A stretch of 64,000 bases of DNA from Enterobacter cloacae subsp. cloacae ATCC 13047 (GCF_000025565.1 NC_014121.1:3928215-3992214), one strand, 5' to 3'; numbered from the stretch's first letter, positions 27,801-36,904 are shown. Made by a program: numbers and translations. The notes: generated by a model from the sequence alone, not told the origin.

Positions 27801-29787
27801 ACCCGGAAACAGCCTTTTTCGCCCCACTGGCATCGGCATAGACAATGTCGAAACTGGCGTTGCCGTTTTCATCGACGATAGGCTGGTTAACGGTGGTATC
27901 GGTGCGGTAATCATACACCGCCTTGCTGGCGAACTGAGGACGAATACCCGGTAATTCGGCTGCTGGCCAGATAGCCTGTTCAGCACGACGCGTCACCGGA
28001 CGACCGCCTGATTCCAGCAGGCTGGCCTGCAGGATCAGCTGAAGCGGAGAGTGCACCTCTTTCCACTGGCTTTCTGTAGAGACCTGCCCACGCCCCTGTT
28101 CATCAAGCGTAAGCTGCACTTCATCCAGGCTGCGACTCAGGTTGTCTTCGGCGATATCGCCAAACTGGAAGCCAGGCAGCGCCGGAACCGCTTCACGCAG
28201 TGGACGCAAAAAGAGCTGCCCCTGCAGGGCATTACCGTTGGCCGGTGCGCCGTAGAGGTAATATCCCACCACGTTAAAGTCGACGTTATCCTGCGGTGAA
28301 ACCGGCGTTTTTTGTCCGCTCAGATTCAGCGCCATACGCTCTGGCATAAAATCTTCGACGTGGAAGTCCCACAGACGCTGCTGGTTATCGCCCGTATTGG
28401 CGCGGATATGCCACATGCCGGTTTGCGCCCCGCTGTCCAGCGGATAGTTAAAGCGATAGAGACCATTCTCCGGCTGGACGACGACGGTACGCGCTACCTG
28501 CCCGTCCGGGCGAAGCACATCCAGCTTCACCGGCTGCGCGGGCAGCGGTTTACCGTCGCTGTCGCGCAGTAAGCCGTTCAGGATCACCGTTTCGCCTGGG
28601 CGATAGAGGTCACGCGGGCCAAACATAAAGAATTGTTTGCTGTAACCCGGGCTACCGGCAATGTCGAACTCCGCCAGATCGAGCGCCGGCAGCTTGAGGT
28701 CAAGCAGCGTAGTCTGGCCATCTTTACTGGCAAGGATCAGCGCGGCTTCTTTGTCAGTTTCGAGCTTTGCATGGCCGTCAGCATCGCTGTTCGCCTCAGC
28801 CAGGGTCTGCCCTTTATCGTTTAACACCGTGACGGTTACGCCGGATTGCGCCGCACCGTTTTCCAGGCTCTGGGTGAAGATATCGAGACGGTTATGATAA
28901 CGGTGAGCGGACAGCCCAATATCGCTTAAGGTGAAGAGCGTGGCGGCATTGCTGTAGTTGTAATGCCCTGCCTGATTCATCACTGCGATATAGACTCCCG
29001 ACTGCTGGAGCGGCTTGATATCTTTCAGCGGCAGCAGCAGTTTTTCACGCGTGTTGCGTGCCGGGTTAAGATCGAAACGACCGGTATAAACCAACTCGGC
29101 CATCTTCAGCAGATTGTCAGATTCCCAGTTGGTCAGCGAGTTACGGTATTCCCACTGGCTGACGAATGAAGCCAGCGACTCCGGTTTCACGCGATAGAAG
29201 TTCACGTCCACGTTATTGACGTTGAGCGCCATGACAGGCAAGCCTTCCACCACTTTCCCCGGCAGCAGTGACCCGCGGCTGGCGAATCCGACCGTCGGCT
29301 CGACATCCCGGGTGGTCAGGGCTTTTTCGTAGTCGATGCCAAAAGTCGCTTTGTTTAACGCCTGCAGATCGCGTTCCACGGTGACGACCAGATTGCGGTT
29401 AGGCTCCAGATGGCGCAGACGAAGCTCTTTCAGGTTCGGCGCCAGTTCCCACGCCCCGTCAACCTTGCCGCTTTTCTTATCCACGACATGCACGGTTTTC
29501 GAGAAATCCTGATCCGGATTCAGTGGAACAGAGAATGTCAGCACCAGCGTGGCGGCGCCGTCCAGCTGCACTTCAGAGGCATCAAGCAGAGTGAGCGCTT
29601 TGCCCTGACTTTGTGCCGCCAGTTTTGCCAGCTTGTCAGCGTCTGGCTTTTCCGCCGCTTTTGGTGTGGTTGCTGTAGATGCCGCGGGAGCCGCAGCCTG
29701 AGGTTTATCGTCGCTGTTATCACAGCCGACAAGCGTAAACGTGGTGAGCAGCGCAAGAGAGAGCGCGGCTAAGCGAAACGGTTTCAT
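24835..29787 (-). CDS. yfhM: Bacterial alpha-2-macroglobulin lipoprotein (ECAM)
   Basis: A large periplasmic lipoprotein thought to trap proteases that breach the outer membrane by thioester-mediated crosslinking. The 1650 residues start at ATG 29787 (MKPFRLAALSLALL), with a lipobox ending LVGC. The ATG at 29805 adds six residues before the signal and is less likely. The thioester motif YGCLEQ lies near residue 1184, inside an alpha/alpha-toroid region. The bait region precedes it. Immediately followed by pbpC, whose product repairs peptidoglycan; the pairing is conserved widely. Confidence 0.96.
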   Translation of the reverse strand: MKPFRLAALSLALLTTFTLVGCDNSDDKPQAAAPAASTATTPKAAEKPDADKLAKLAAQSQGKALTLLDASEVQLDGAATLVLTFSVPLNPDQDFSKTVHVVDKKSGKVDGAWELAPNLKELRLRHLEPNRNLVVTVERDLQALNKATFGIDYEKALTTRDVEPTVGFASRGSLLPGKVVEGLPVMALNVNNVDVNFYRVKPESLASFVSQWEYRNSLTNWESDNLLKMAELVYTGRFDLNPARNTREKLLLPLKDIKPLQQSGVYIAVMNQAGHYNYSNAATLFTLSDIGLSAHRYHNRLDIFTQSLENGAAQSGVTVTVLNDKGQTLAEANSDADGHAKLETDKEAALILASKDGQTTLLDLKLPALDLAEFDIAGSPGYSKQFFMFGPRDLYRPGETVILNGLLRDSDGKPLPAQPVKLDVLRPDGQVARTVVVQPENGLYRFNYPLDSGAQTGMWHIRANTGDNQQRLWDFHVEDFMPERMALNLSGQKTPVSPQDNVDFNVVGYYLYGAPANGNALQGQLFLRPLREAVPALPGFQFGDIAEDNLSRSLDEVQLTLDEQGRGQVSTESQWKEVHSPLQLILQASLLESGGRPVTRRAEQAIWPAAELPGIRPQFASKAVYDYRTDTTVNQPIVDENGNASFDIVYADASGAKKAVSGLQVRLIRERRDYYWNWSESDGWQSQFDQKDLIEGEQELTLKADETGKVTFPVEWGSYRLEVKAPDDMVSSVRFWAGYSWQDNSDGTGAARPDRVTLKLDKPSYQPGDTIQLHIAAPAAGKGYAMIESSEGPLWWKEIDVPANGLDLSIPVDKAWKRHDLYLSTLVVRPGDKSKSATPKRAVGLLHLPMGDENRRLNIALDNPQKMRPNETLSVKVKASVKEGPVPQKVNVLVSAVDSGVLNITDYVTPDPWQAFFGQKRYGADIYDIYGQVIEGQGRMAALRFGGDGDELKRGGKPPVNHVTIIAQQAQPVTLDANGEGSITLPIGDFNGELRLMAQAWTEEDFGSSESKVIVAAPVITELNTPRFLASGDTSRLTLDLTNLTDQPQTLSVALTATGKLSLEGAQPQPVKLPPGARSTLFIPVRALEGYGDGEVTAQVTGLQLPGETFAPQQKSWKIGVRPAFPAQTVNTGAMLNPGESWTAPGQHINGFSPATLQGQLLLSGKPPLNLARYIRELQAYPYGCLEQTTSGLFPSLYTNASQLKALGIKGDTDDKRRAAIDIGISRLLQMQRDDGGFALWDKNGPEEYWLTAYVTDFLVRAGEQGYSVPTDAVNNANSRLLRYLQDPGMMSIRYSDDTQASKFAVQAYAALVLARQQKAPLGALREIWDRHGQAASGLPLMQLGMALKLMGDAPRSQQALDLALKTPRNDSRHWMADYGSALRDNALMLSLLEEYKLLPDAQNTLLNALSEQAFSQRWLSTQESNALFLAGRSLQTLSGAWQAETSLSGSALSGDKALVQNMNGDQLGALQVTNTGTTPLWVRLDSTGYPDSAPQPFSNVLQIERHILATDGSSKSLSSLKSGELVLVWLEVKASQNVPDALVVDLLPAGLELENQNLASSSASLQDSGSEVQNLLNQMQQADIQHMEFRDDRFVAAVPVNEGQPVTLVYLARAVTPGTYQVPVPLVESMYVPQWRATGAASGPLIVVP

Positions 29788-29959
29788 CCTTTGTCCCTGG
29801 CCCATGGAGCCTGTTGGTCGTCTTCCGGATAAGTATTATCCGCAAGTTTCGTTAATACAAAAAGTCCATTTTTAGGATCTGGAAGGCGGCTCGCATCGTC
29901 AGCGTGGTGATGTTACGCCGATCACAACGTCAAACGTCACATGTTACCTTTCACGTCAT

Positions 29960-29974
29960 TTGTTTTTAAAACAA
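29960..29974. promoter_or_regulatory. Candidate operator: inverted repeat upstream of the PTS operon
   Basis: TTGTTTT-T-AAAACAA is a perfect 7-bp inverted repeat, 88 bases before the PTS gene in the 274-bp gap divergent from yfhM. It is a candidate binding site for the local RpiR-type regulator. The rest of the gap shows no gene or sRNA I recognise. Confidence 0.35.
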
Positions 29975-30061
29975 GAAGATAGCTGGATAAGCTCGCCGGG
30001 AGCCTGCTAGTTTTAAGCTCAAGACGCACCCCGAGTGCGCGGTTCAATAAGAGAGAAAGCC

Positions 30062-31606
30062 ATGAAACGAGCCGTGAACGCCCTACAAAATTTCGGAAAA
30101 TCATTGTACGGACCGGTACTTATTTTACCGATCGTCGGTCTGTTTATCGCCTTTGGCAATGTGCTGGGCAATGGCAACCTGGCCGAGTATCTGCCGTTTC
30201 TCGGCCATCCGCTGATCCAGAATATCGGCCAGCTGATCGCCAAATCTGCCGTGTCGGTGCTGGTTAACCTGGCCCTGGTGTTTGCCGTCGGCATCCCGAT
30301 TGGTCTGGCAACACGGGACAAAGGCTACGCGGCGCTGATTGGGCTGGTGACGTTTGTGGTGTTTATCAACGCCATGAACGTCACGCTACAGCTTCAGGGC
30401 GAACTGGCAAACGCAGCACAGATGAAAGCCGCCGGGCAGACCATGGTGCTGGGCGTTCAGGTGCTGGAGATGGGCGTGTTCGCCGGGATCCTGACCGGCG
30501 CGCTTTCTGGATACCTGTACAACAAATACTCCGGCGTACAGTTTAACGGCGCGATGGCGATTTACTCTGGTCACTGTTTTGTCGCCATTGTGATGCTGCC
30601 CGTTTCCATGCTGCTCGGCGTAGTGATGAGCGAGCTGTGGCCGTTTGCCCAGCACGGCATTAGCGCAATGGCGCTTGCCATCAAAGGTTCTGGTCCGTTC
30701 GGCGTGGCGATCTACGGCTTCCTTGAGCGCATTCTGGTGCCCACCGGTCTGCATCATCTGGTCTATACCCCGTTCCTGTATACCGAACTGGGCGGCACGC
30801 AAGAGGTGTGCGGTACGGTTTATCAGGGCGCGCGCAACATTTACTTCGCGGAAATGGCCTGCCCGGAGGTGAAACAGCTCAGCAGCACGGTGGTATGGGA
30901 TGCGCGCGGCATCAGCAAGATGTTTGGCCTGCCGGCGGCGGCGCTGGCGATGTACATGACCGCAAAGCCGGAGCGTAAAGCGGCAGCAAAAGCGATTCTG
31001 ATCCCGGCGGCGCTCACTTCGCTGCTGGTCGGCGTCACCGAGCCCATTGAGTTCTCCTTCCTGTTTGTCGCCCCGCTGCTGTTCGTGGTGCACGCGGTGC
31101 TGACGGGTATCGGGATGATGCTGTTCTCCCTGCTGGGTGTTCACGCCATCGGCGCTAACGGGATTATCGATTTTATTCTCTACAACCTGCCGCTCGGTAC
31201 GGAGAAGTCCAACTGGCCGATGTACATCGTGGTCGGGCTGATCATGTTCGCCCTCTACTTCGTGGTGTTCCGCTTCCTGATCCTGCGTTTCAACATGAAA
31301 ACGCCAGGCCGTGAAGATGAGGATCAGGAGACGCGCCTTTACAGCAAACAGGAGTACCAGGCGAAGGGCAATAACGACGGGCTGGGTGAATCCATCGTCG
31401 TCGGTCTGGGCGGCCGGGAAAATATTGAAGTGGTGGATAACTGCTACACCCGCTTACGTGTGACGGTGAAGGATGTCGCCATCATTGATGAGCCGCGCCT
31501 GAAAGCGACCGGCGCAAAAGGGATTATCAAACAAGGTAACAACGTTCAGGTGGTCTACGGGCTGCATGTCAAAAAAATGCGAGAAGCCGTTGAGACGTTT
31601 CTCTGA
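30062..31606 (+). CDS. PTS alpha-glucoside-type transporter, IIBC component
   Basis: An inner-membrane phosphotransferase permease that imports and phosphorylates a sugar, probably an alpha-glucoside given its GH4 neighbour. The 514 residues begin with the EIIC domain (about 1-400; NFGKSLYGPVLILPIVGL, GVTEPIEFSFLF) and end with an EIIB domain with the phospho-Cys motif DNCYTRLRVTV (Cys near 461). No EIIA domain is fused, so EIIA must come from elsewhere (Crr in related systems). The ATG at 30062 follows GAGAAAG; an in-frame start at 30035 is less likely. GH4 gene follows after 12 bases. Confidence 0.9.
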   Translation: MKRAVNALQNFGKSLYGPVLILPIVGLFIAFGNVLGNGNLAEYLPFLGHPLIQNIGQLIAKSAVSVLVNLALVFAVGIPIGLATRDKGYAALIGLVTFVVFINAMNVTLQLQGELANAAQMKAAGQTMVLGVQVLEMGVFAGILTGALSGYLYNKYSGVQFNGAMAIYSGHCFVAIVMLPVSMLLGVVMSELWPFAQHGISAMALAIKGSGPFGVAIYGFLERILVPTGLHHLVYTPFLYTELGGTQEVCGTVYQGARNIYFAEMACPEVKQLSSTVVWDARGISKMFGLPAAALAMYMTAKPERKAAAKAILIPAALTSLLVGVTEPIEFSFLFVAPLLFVVHAVLTGIGMMLFSLLGVHAIGANGIIDFILYNLPLGTEKSNWPMYIVVGLIMFALYFVVFRFLILRFNMKTPGREDEDQETRLYSKQEYQAKGNNDGLGESIVVGLGGRENIEVVDNCYTRLRVTVKDVAIIDEPRLKATGAKGIIKQGNNVQVVYGLHVKKMREAVETFL

Positions 31607-31618
31607 AAGGAGCTAAAG

Positions 31619-32986
31619 ATGTTTACACCCCCATTCATTCTGTCGATTGCTGGCGGCGGTAGCACCTACACGCCAGGTATTGTGAAAAGCCTGATGGTGC
31701 GTCTGCAGGACTTCCCACTGGCCGAAATCCGCCTCTACGACATCGACGAGGCGCGTCAGAACACGATTGCCCCGGTGGTGGAAAAAGTGATCCGCGACCA
31801 CAGCCAGAGCATCAAATTTACCGTCACCAATGACCCGGAAGTGGCCTTCAGCGGCGCACACTTCGTCTTCGCCCAGATGCGCGTTGGCCAGTATAAAATG
31901 CGCGAGCAGGATGAGAAGATCCCGCTGCGCCACGGCGTGGTTGGTCAGGAGACCTGCGGCCCCGGCGGGCTGGCTTATGGGCTGCGTACGATCCTGCCAA
32001 TGGTCGAGCTTATCGATCTGGTGGATCGCTACGCGCATGAAAAAGCATGGATCGTAAACTACTCCAACCCGGCGGCAATCGTCGCAGAGGGGGTGCGTCG
32101 CCTGCGACCGAACGCCCGCGTGCTGAATATTTGCGATATGCCGGTTGCTGCAATGCGTAACATGGGAGCCATTCTGGGGGTCGATCGCCGCAAGCTGGAG
32201 GTGGACTACTTTGGGCTGAATCACTTCGGCTGGTTTACCCGTGTGTTGGTGGACGGCGAGGACAAGCTGCCGGAACTGCGTAAACATATCGCGAAGTTTG
32301 GTCTGCTGACGGAAGATGCCGCCAAAACCGACCCGCAGCACTCCGATCCGTCGTGGGTGAAAACCTGGCGCAACATCAAGCCGATCATGGATAACTTCCC
32401 GGAGTATCTGCCGAACCCGTATCTGCAGTACTACCTGATGCCGAACCAGATTGTTGAGCATCAGAACCCGGACTACACCCGCGCTAACGAAGTGATGAAC
32501 GGGCGTGAGAAAAAGCTGTTTGCCGCAGCCGAAGACTATAAGCGTACCGGGATCCTGCCGGACGCCTTCCACGTTGGCGTTCACGGCGAGTTTATCGTCG
32601 ATGTCGCCTGCTCGCTGGCCTTCAACCTGCGGAGCCGTCATCTGGTGATGGTGGAAAACCGCGGGGCAATTACTAATCTGCCGTACGATGCGGTCGTCGA
32701 GGTTCCCGCTTATATCACCTCAGAGGGGCCAGAGCCTGTCCGCGTGGGCCAGGTGCCGCTGTTCCATCAGACGCTGCTGCAACAGCAGCTCGCCTCTGAA
32801 CAACTGCTGGTGGAAGCAACCATTGAAGGGAGCTATGAGAAAGCGCTACAGGCATTTACCCTGAATCGCACCGTGCCGACCATGGAGCACGCGAAAGCGA
32901 TTCTGGATGAGATGATCGAGGCAAACCGCGAGTACTGGCCTGCGCTGCAAAAAGCCTGGCAGAACGGCGAAGCGGTGAAAAAATAG
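31619..32986 (+). CDS. GH4 6-phospho-alpha-glucosidase
   Basis: Cytoplasmic hydrolase splitting phosphorylated alpha-glucosides to glucose 6-phosphate. It needs NAD+ and a divalent metal, as known for family GH4. The 455 residues show the dinucleotide-binding start SIAGGGSTYTPGIVKSL, the segment HGVVGQETCGPGGL, the metal-site motif NICDMP (Cys near 172) and NHFGW (near 202). It resembles E. coli GlvA and Klebsiella AglB but is clearly diverged from both. Co-transcribed with the PTS IIBC gene. Confidence 0.9.
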   Translation: MFTPPFILSIAGGGSTYTPGIVKSLMVRLQDFPLAEIRLYDIDEARQNTIAPVVEKVIRDHSQSIKFTVTNDPEVAFSGAHFVFAQMRVGQYKMREQDEKIPLRHGVVGQETCGPGGLAYGLRTILPMVELIDLVDRYAHEKAWIVNYSNPAAIVAEGVRRLRPNARVLNICDMPVAAMRNMGAILGVDRRKLEVDYFGLNHFGWFTRVLVDGEDKLPELRKHIAKFGLLTEDAAKTDPQHSDPSWVKTWRNIKPIMDNFPEYLPNPYLQYYLMPNQIVEHQNPDYTRANEVMNGREKKLFAAAEDYKRTGILPDAFHVGVHGEFIVDVACSLAFNLRSRHLVMVENRGAITNLPYDAVVEVPAYITSEGPEPVRVGQVPLFHQTLLQQQLASEQLLVEATIEGSYEKALQAFTLNRTVPTMEHAKAILDEMIEANREYWPALQKAWQNGEAVKK

Positions 32987-33076
32987 GGGCTTGCTCGCGA
33001 GTTGAACGTGGTTTGCTTGTCGGTGTCAGAAAAAACATCGACAATCCTTTTTTACGGAAAAGAATGGAGGCAACCC

Positions 33077-33922
33077 ATGTCCACCTCATATTTTGTCGCC
33101 GCCGACTGGCTGATTGAGCACGGCGACGATCCTGAAGTGCAGATTATTGACGCGCGTATGGCTCCTCCGGGCCAGGAGCATCGTGACGTTCCCGGTGAAT
33201 ACCGCGTAGGGCACCTGCCGGGCGCGGTATTTTTTGATATCGAAACCCTCTCCGATCACACCTCCCCTCTGCCGCACATGCTGCCGCGCCCGGAAGCCTT
33301 CTCCGTGGCGATGCGCGAGCTGGGCATCAGCAAAGACAAACACCTCGTTGTTTATGATGAAGGTAACCTCTTCTCTGCCCCGCGCGCGTGGTGGATGCTG
33401 AAAAACTTCGGCGTCGAGAAAGTCTCGATTCTGGCGGGGGGGCTGGCTGGCTGGAAGCGCGACGAACTGCCGCTGCAGCAGGGGGACGTGACGCTGCCGG
33501 AGGGGGATTTTGACGCGACGTTTGACGCAAATGTGGTGAAACGCCTGACCGACGTGCTGGTCGTCAGCCATGAAAACACTGCTCAAATCGTCGATGCGCG
33601 TCCTGCCGCACGTTTTAACGCTGAAGCGGACGAACCTCGCCCTGGCCTGAAACGCGGACACATTCCGGGGGCGTTGAACGTGCCGTGGGGCGATCTGGTG
33701 TTTGAGGGCGAGCTGAAAACCACCGATGAGCTACGCGCGATTTTTGATCGTCAGGGCGTGGATTTACACCGTCCGATTATTGCCAGCTGCGGTTCCGGCG
33801 TAACGGCCTGCGTGGTGATCCTGGCGCTCGCCACGCTCGGCGTAAACGACGTCACGCTGTACGATGGTGCCTGGAGTGAGTGGGGTGCGCGGGACGACCT
33901 GCCGGTTGAACCCGCGAAATAA
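33077..33922 (+). CDS. sseA: 3-mercaptopyruvate sulfurtransferase
   Basis: Transfers sulfur from 3-mercaptopyruvate to thiophilic acceptors in the cytoplasm. The 281 residues equal E. coli SseA. The start at 33077 has a GGAGG Shine-Dalgarno; the in-frame upstream start at 33002 has none. Two rhodanese domains are present, with active Cys near residue 237 in the MST-type loop CGSGVTA and the signature YDGAWSEWGAR at the end. Its TAA overlaps the ATG of the next gene by one base (TAATG), which is not the E. coli arrangement. Confidence 0.96.
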   Translation: MSTSYFVAADWLIEHGDDPEVQIIDARMAPPGQEHRDVPGEYRVGHLPGAVFFDIETLSDHTSPLPHMLPRPEAFSVAMRELGISKDKHLVVYDEGNLFSAPRAWWMLKNFGVEKVSILAGGLAGWKRDELPLQQGDVTLPEGDFDATFDANVVKRLTDVLVVSHENTAQIVDARPAARFNAEADEPRPGLKRGHIPGALNVPWGDLVFEGELKTTDELRAIFDRQGVDLHRPIIASCGSGVTACVVILALATLGVNDVTLYDGAWSEWGARDDLPVEPAK

Positions 33923-34692
33923 TGGATAACCGCCTGGCCACGCTGTTAACGCGCGGGGAATCGCTGACCCGCGCGGAATATCGCGTACTCGCACATCTCA
34001 CGGAGCATCCACTGCTGGTGGGCAACATCACGGTGCGGGAACTGGCGCAGGCGACATTTGTCTCTACCGCGACGATTATGCGGCTGTGTCAGAAGCTGGG
34101 GTTCAGCGGGTTTAGCGAGTTTATCTGGCACTGCAAACAGCTCCTCACCGACACGCCGCATATTACGACGCAAGGAAACGCCCTTCCGCAATTGCCCGCG
34201 CTGTTCAGCCAGTTTATTGCCAACTATCAGCAGACATTCCAGTGGGTGACCGATGAGAAGCGTCTGCAGTTTGCCGACCTGCTGCGTCACAAAGAGAGCT
34301 TCTTTCTCTACGGTGCCGGGTTTTCCTATCTGTTTGCCGAATACCTGACCAAAAAACTGCAGGTGCTGGGGAAAACGGCGTTTATCTCCGGGCCGGGTGA
34401 CAGCCGGAACATCTTCCTCAGCAACGCCGCCCGTTATCAGGTATTTATTGCCGTCTCGCGCAGCGGCGAAACAGAGCAGGTGCTGGATAAAGCGCGGATC
34501 GCCAAAAACGTCGGGATGACGATTGTCGCGTTTACCCGCGCCTCGGCCAATACGCTGGCGGGCATGGCGGACGTGCACTTCGCTCTCTATGACGAGGCGG
34601 TGCATTACGCCGCGGAAGCCGCAGGGGTGACGTCGTTTGAGTCGAATCTGGTACTGCTGATGGATTTACTGCTGCTGGAAGCAACGGGGTGA
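33922..34692 (+). CDS. MurR/RpiR-family transcriptional regulator
   Basis: A 256-residue regulator. An N-terminal helix-turn-helix (about 1-75, with ATFVSTATIMRLCQKLGFSG) precedes a sugar-isomerase (SIS) domain with FFLYGAGFSY and ISRSGET-like VSRSGETEQV that would bind a phosphosugar. Translationally coupled to sseA, but the obvious target is the PTS-GH4 pair upstream. RpiR proteins commonly control such operons; that link is inference. Absent at this site in E. coli K-12. Confidence 0.88.
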   Translation: MDNRLATLLTRGESLTRAEYRVLAHLTEHPLLVGNITVRELAQATFVSTATIMRLCQKLGFSGFSEFIWHCKQLLTDTPHITTQGNALPQLPALFSQFIANYQQTFQWVTDEKRLQFADLLRHKESFFLYGAGFSYLFAEYLTKKLQVLGKTAFISGPGDSRNIFLSNAARYQVFIAVSRSGETEQVLDKARIAKNVGMTIVAFTRASANTLAGMADVHFALYDEAVHYAAEAAGVTSFESNLVLLMDLLLLEATG

Positions 34693-34709
34693 CAGTCACC
34701 CCGCTGTAA

Positions 34710-35486
34710 TCAGATGACGCGGTTGGTTTTGAGATCGCGCAGGAAACCGCCCCAGCGACGCTCATAAAACGGTGTGATGTGCTCGGTAATAAAGTGGCTG
34801 ATGCCCTTCTCACCGTTCTTCACCTGGCAGATATCAATTGGCTCATCGCCCGGCAACGTATCGGTGGCCACGCTGCCCGCCGCCTGGATGATTTCATCGA
34901 TATCGCCGTCAGCTTCAATCCCAATCAACAGTACCGGCTGTTCATCCGCTTGCTCTTTAATCGAACAGAGGAACGCGCGCCGTACCGGCTTCAGGGTTTT
35001 GAACAACGTGGTCAGGGAATCGATCATCTGCGCTGGTGGTTCGGCCACTTCAGAGAGCAGCAGCGTTTCGCCCCCTTCCAGCACTTCCTGGGTACTGAGC
35101 GGGTTACCCTCTTCACCAATCAGATGGCTGATTTCACGCGGCGTGAACTCTTTCCCGGTCGGCAGTTTCGCATTAAGGAACAGCGTCTGGCCCAGCGTCA
35201 TTTCGAACAGCGTGCGTACCGGCATCACCACGAACGCCTGTTCGTCTTCAACGGCGGTCTGTAGCGCTTCCAGCGAGGTAAAGAACGGGATCACCGAGGT
35301 GCCGTCGTCTTTCTCCCAGTGCAGCAGATCCAGCGCGCTGTCTTCAACAACCTGCTCACCTTCCGCCGCGGTTCCTGGCACCCAGACGGTGGATTCCAGC
35401 AGCGTGCGGAAAAATGCCGGACGGTGGGCGGGCTCGGTCGCCGCCTGTTCCAGCAGGGTTTCTAATTCGTTTTTGGTTTCGGACAT
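34710..35486 (-). CDS. sseB: SseB, enhanced serine sensitivity protein
   Basis: A 258-residue cytoplasmic protein nearly identical to E. coli SseB, beginning MSETKNELETLLEQAATEP and ending RRWGGFLRDLKTNRVI. Overexpression in E. coli raises serine sensitivity, but the molecular role is unknown. It has two repeats of the SseB fold. The homonymous Salmonella SPI-2 translocon protein is unrelated. It is separated from pepB by a 111-bp gap filled by an inverted REP-like pair. Confidence 0.95.
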   Translation of the reverse strand: MSETKNELETLLEQAATEPAHRPAFFRTLLESTVWVPGTAAEGEQVVEDSALDLLHWEKDDGTSVIPFFTSLEALQTAVEDEQAFVVMPVRTLFEMTLGQTLFLNAKLPTGKEFTPREISHLIGEEGNPLSTQEVLEGGETLLLSEVAEPPAQMIDSLTTLFKTLKPVRRAFLCSIKEQADEQPVLLIGIEADGDIDEIIQAAGSVATDTLPGDEPIDICQVKNGEKGISHFITEHITPFYERRWGGFLRDLKTNRVI

Positions 35487-35510
35487 AACAATTCCAGATG
35501 TCGAATTTTC

Positions 35511-35589
35511 CCCTCACCCCGGCCCTCTCCCTCAAGGGAGAGGGAGCAAACCATCCCCTCTCCCCGTGGGAGAGGGTTAGGGTGAGGGC
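35511..35589. repeat. Inverted pair of CCCTCTCCC REP-like elements
   Basis: Two head-to-head copies of an approximately 34-bp unit (CCCTCTCCC-n-GGGAGAGGG followed by GGGTGAGG) lie at 35511-35544 and 35556-35589. Each contains a 9-bp palindrome, and the pair can fold into one large hairpin. A third copy is at 44418. They resemble REP/BIME-type interspersed repeats common in Enterobacter and Klebsiella. Confidence 0.85.
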
Positions 35590-35597
35590 AAAAAGCA

Positions 35598-36884
35598 TTA
35601 CTCAGCCGTCAGCAGGTTCGCCACGGTACGCACGCCCAGGCCGGTCGCGCCCGCAGACCACTGCTCAACTGCCGCTTTACGGTAGGTTGCGGAGCAGTCG
35701 ATATGCAGCCAGCCTTCGTGATAGTTCTCAACGAAGTGGGACAGGAAGCCTGCTGCGGTGCTTGCACCCGCCGGGTATGCCGCGCTCGCGGTGTTGTTCA
35801 GTTCGGCAAAATTTGACGGCAGCTGGCTGCGGTGGAACTCCGCCAGCGGCAGACGCCAGAACGGTTCGTTTTCTGCCGCAGCACTTGCCAGCAGGCGGGC
35901 CGCCAGCTTGTCGTCAAAGCTGAACAGCGCATGGTAGTCGTTACCCAGCGCCGTTTTTGCCGCGCCGGTCAGGGTGGCCATATCGATAATCAACTCTGGC
36001 TTCTGGGCAGAAGCGTCGATCAGGCCATCAGCCAGCACCAGACGGCCTTCTGCATCGGTGTTCATCACTTCAACATTTTTGCCGTTGCGGTAGCGAATGA
36101 TGTCGCCGAGCTTGAAGGCATTACCGCTTACCATGTTGTCAGCGCAGCACAGGTACAGCTTCACGCGTTTTTTCAGGCCACGGGTAATCGCAAACGCCAG
36201 CGCACCAGTGATGGTTGCCGCCCCGCCCATGTCGGATTTCATGGAGTCCATGAACGCGCTCTGCTTCAGGCTGTAGCCACCGGTATCGAAGGTGATACCT
36301 TTCCCGACCAGGCAGGCAAATACTGGCGCGTCTTTATCGCCGGTTGGGTTGTAGTCCAGCGCCAGCAGCACCGGTGGACGCTCAGAGCCACGACCCACGG
36401 TGTGAATGCCCATGTAGTTCTGCTCGCGCAGGTCTTCACCTTTGGTGATGCGATAAGACATGTTGTCGCCGGCCACGCCGCACAACAGGTCAACGGCGCG
36501 CTGTGCCAGCTGTTCCGGCCCCAGCTCTTCTGCCGGTGCGTTAATGGTGTCACGTACCCAGTCGATAATGGTCAGGCGGCTTTCCAGCTCTTTTTGACCG
36601 GCTTCGTCAAGGTTGGCCCACTCAATTTTACGGGTGCCTTTTGGCCCTTTATAACCGGCCCAGAACGCCCAGCTGCGGTCGGTGTCCCAGCCCTCGCCTG
36701 CCAGAGAGACATGCTTAATGCCGAGCCCATCAATTTTACGCGCGGCGCGCTGGATCAGGCCCAGATCGTCGTTGCCCGTCAGGTGCAGGGTAATACCGTC
36801 GTTGTTGATACTGTAAGTGGCTTTTTCGCCCCAACGCGCATCGGCGGGTTGCGTAGAGAGCGTAATCTTCATCGCTTCGGTCAT
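35598..36884 (-). CDS. pepB: Peptidase B, leucyl-type aminopeptidase (M17)
   Basis: A cytoplasmic manganese aminopeptidase that degrades small peptides. The 428 residues match E. coli PepB from ATG 36884 ([20 protein letters not shown]), with AAGGAT upstream; the longer ORF to 36905 has no family support. Metal and catalytic motifs [25 protein letters not shown] and [15 protein letters not shown] are present. It follows iscX on the same strand and may be partly co-transcribed with the isc operon. Confidence 0.97.
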   Translation of the reverse strand: MTEAMKITLSTQPADARWGEKATYSINNDGITLHLTGNDDLGLIQRAARKIDGLGIKHVSLAGEGWDTDRSWAFWAGYKGPKGTRKIEWANLDEAGQKELESRLTIIDWVRDTINAPAEELGPEQLAQRAVDLLCGVAGDNMSYRITKGEDLREQNYMGIHTVGRGSERPPVLLALDYNPTGDKDAPVFACLVGKGITFDTGGYSLKQSAFMDSMKSDMGGAATITGALAFAITRGLKKRVKLYLCCADNMVSGNAFKLGDIIRYRNGKNVEVMNTDAEGRLVLADGLIDASAQKPELIIDMATLTGAAKTALGNDYHALFSFDDKLAARLLASAAAENEPFWRLPLAEFHRSQLPSNFAELNNTASAAYPAGASTAAGFLSHFVENYHEGWLHIDCSATYRKAAVEQWSAGATGLGVRTVANLLTAE

Positions 36885-36904
36885 TTTATTTATCCTTATT
36901 AGCA

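Noticed and set aside
29788..30061. Possible RyfA-type sRNA in the gap after yfhM
   Set aside because: E. coli has an sRNA near this locus, but I saw no matching repeat structure or terminator here.
30386..31144. 252-residue minus-strand frame inside the PTS gene
   Set aside because: His/Gln-rich shadow; the plus-strand EIIC is clearly the coding frame.
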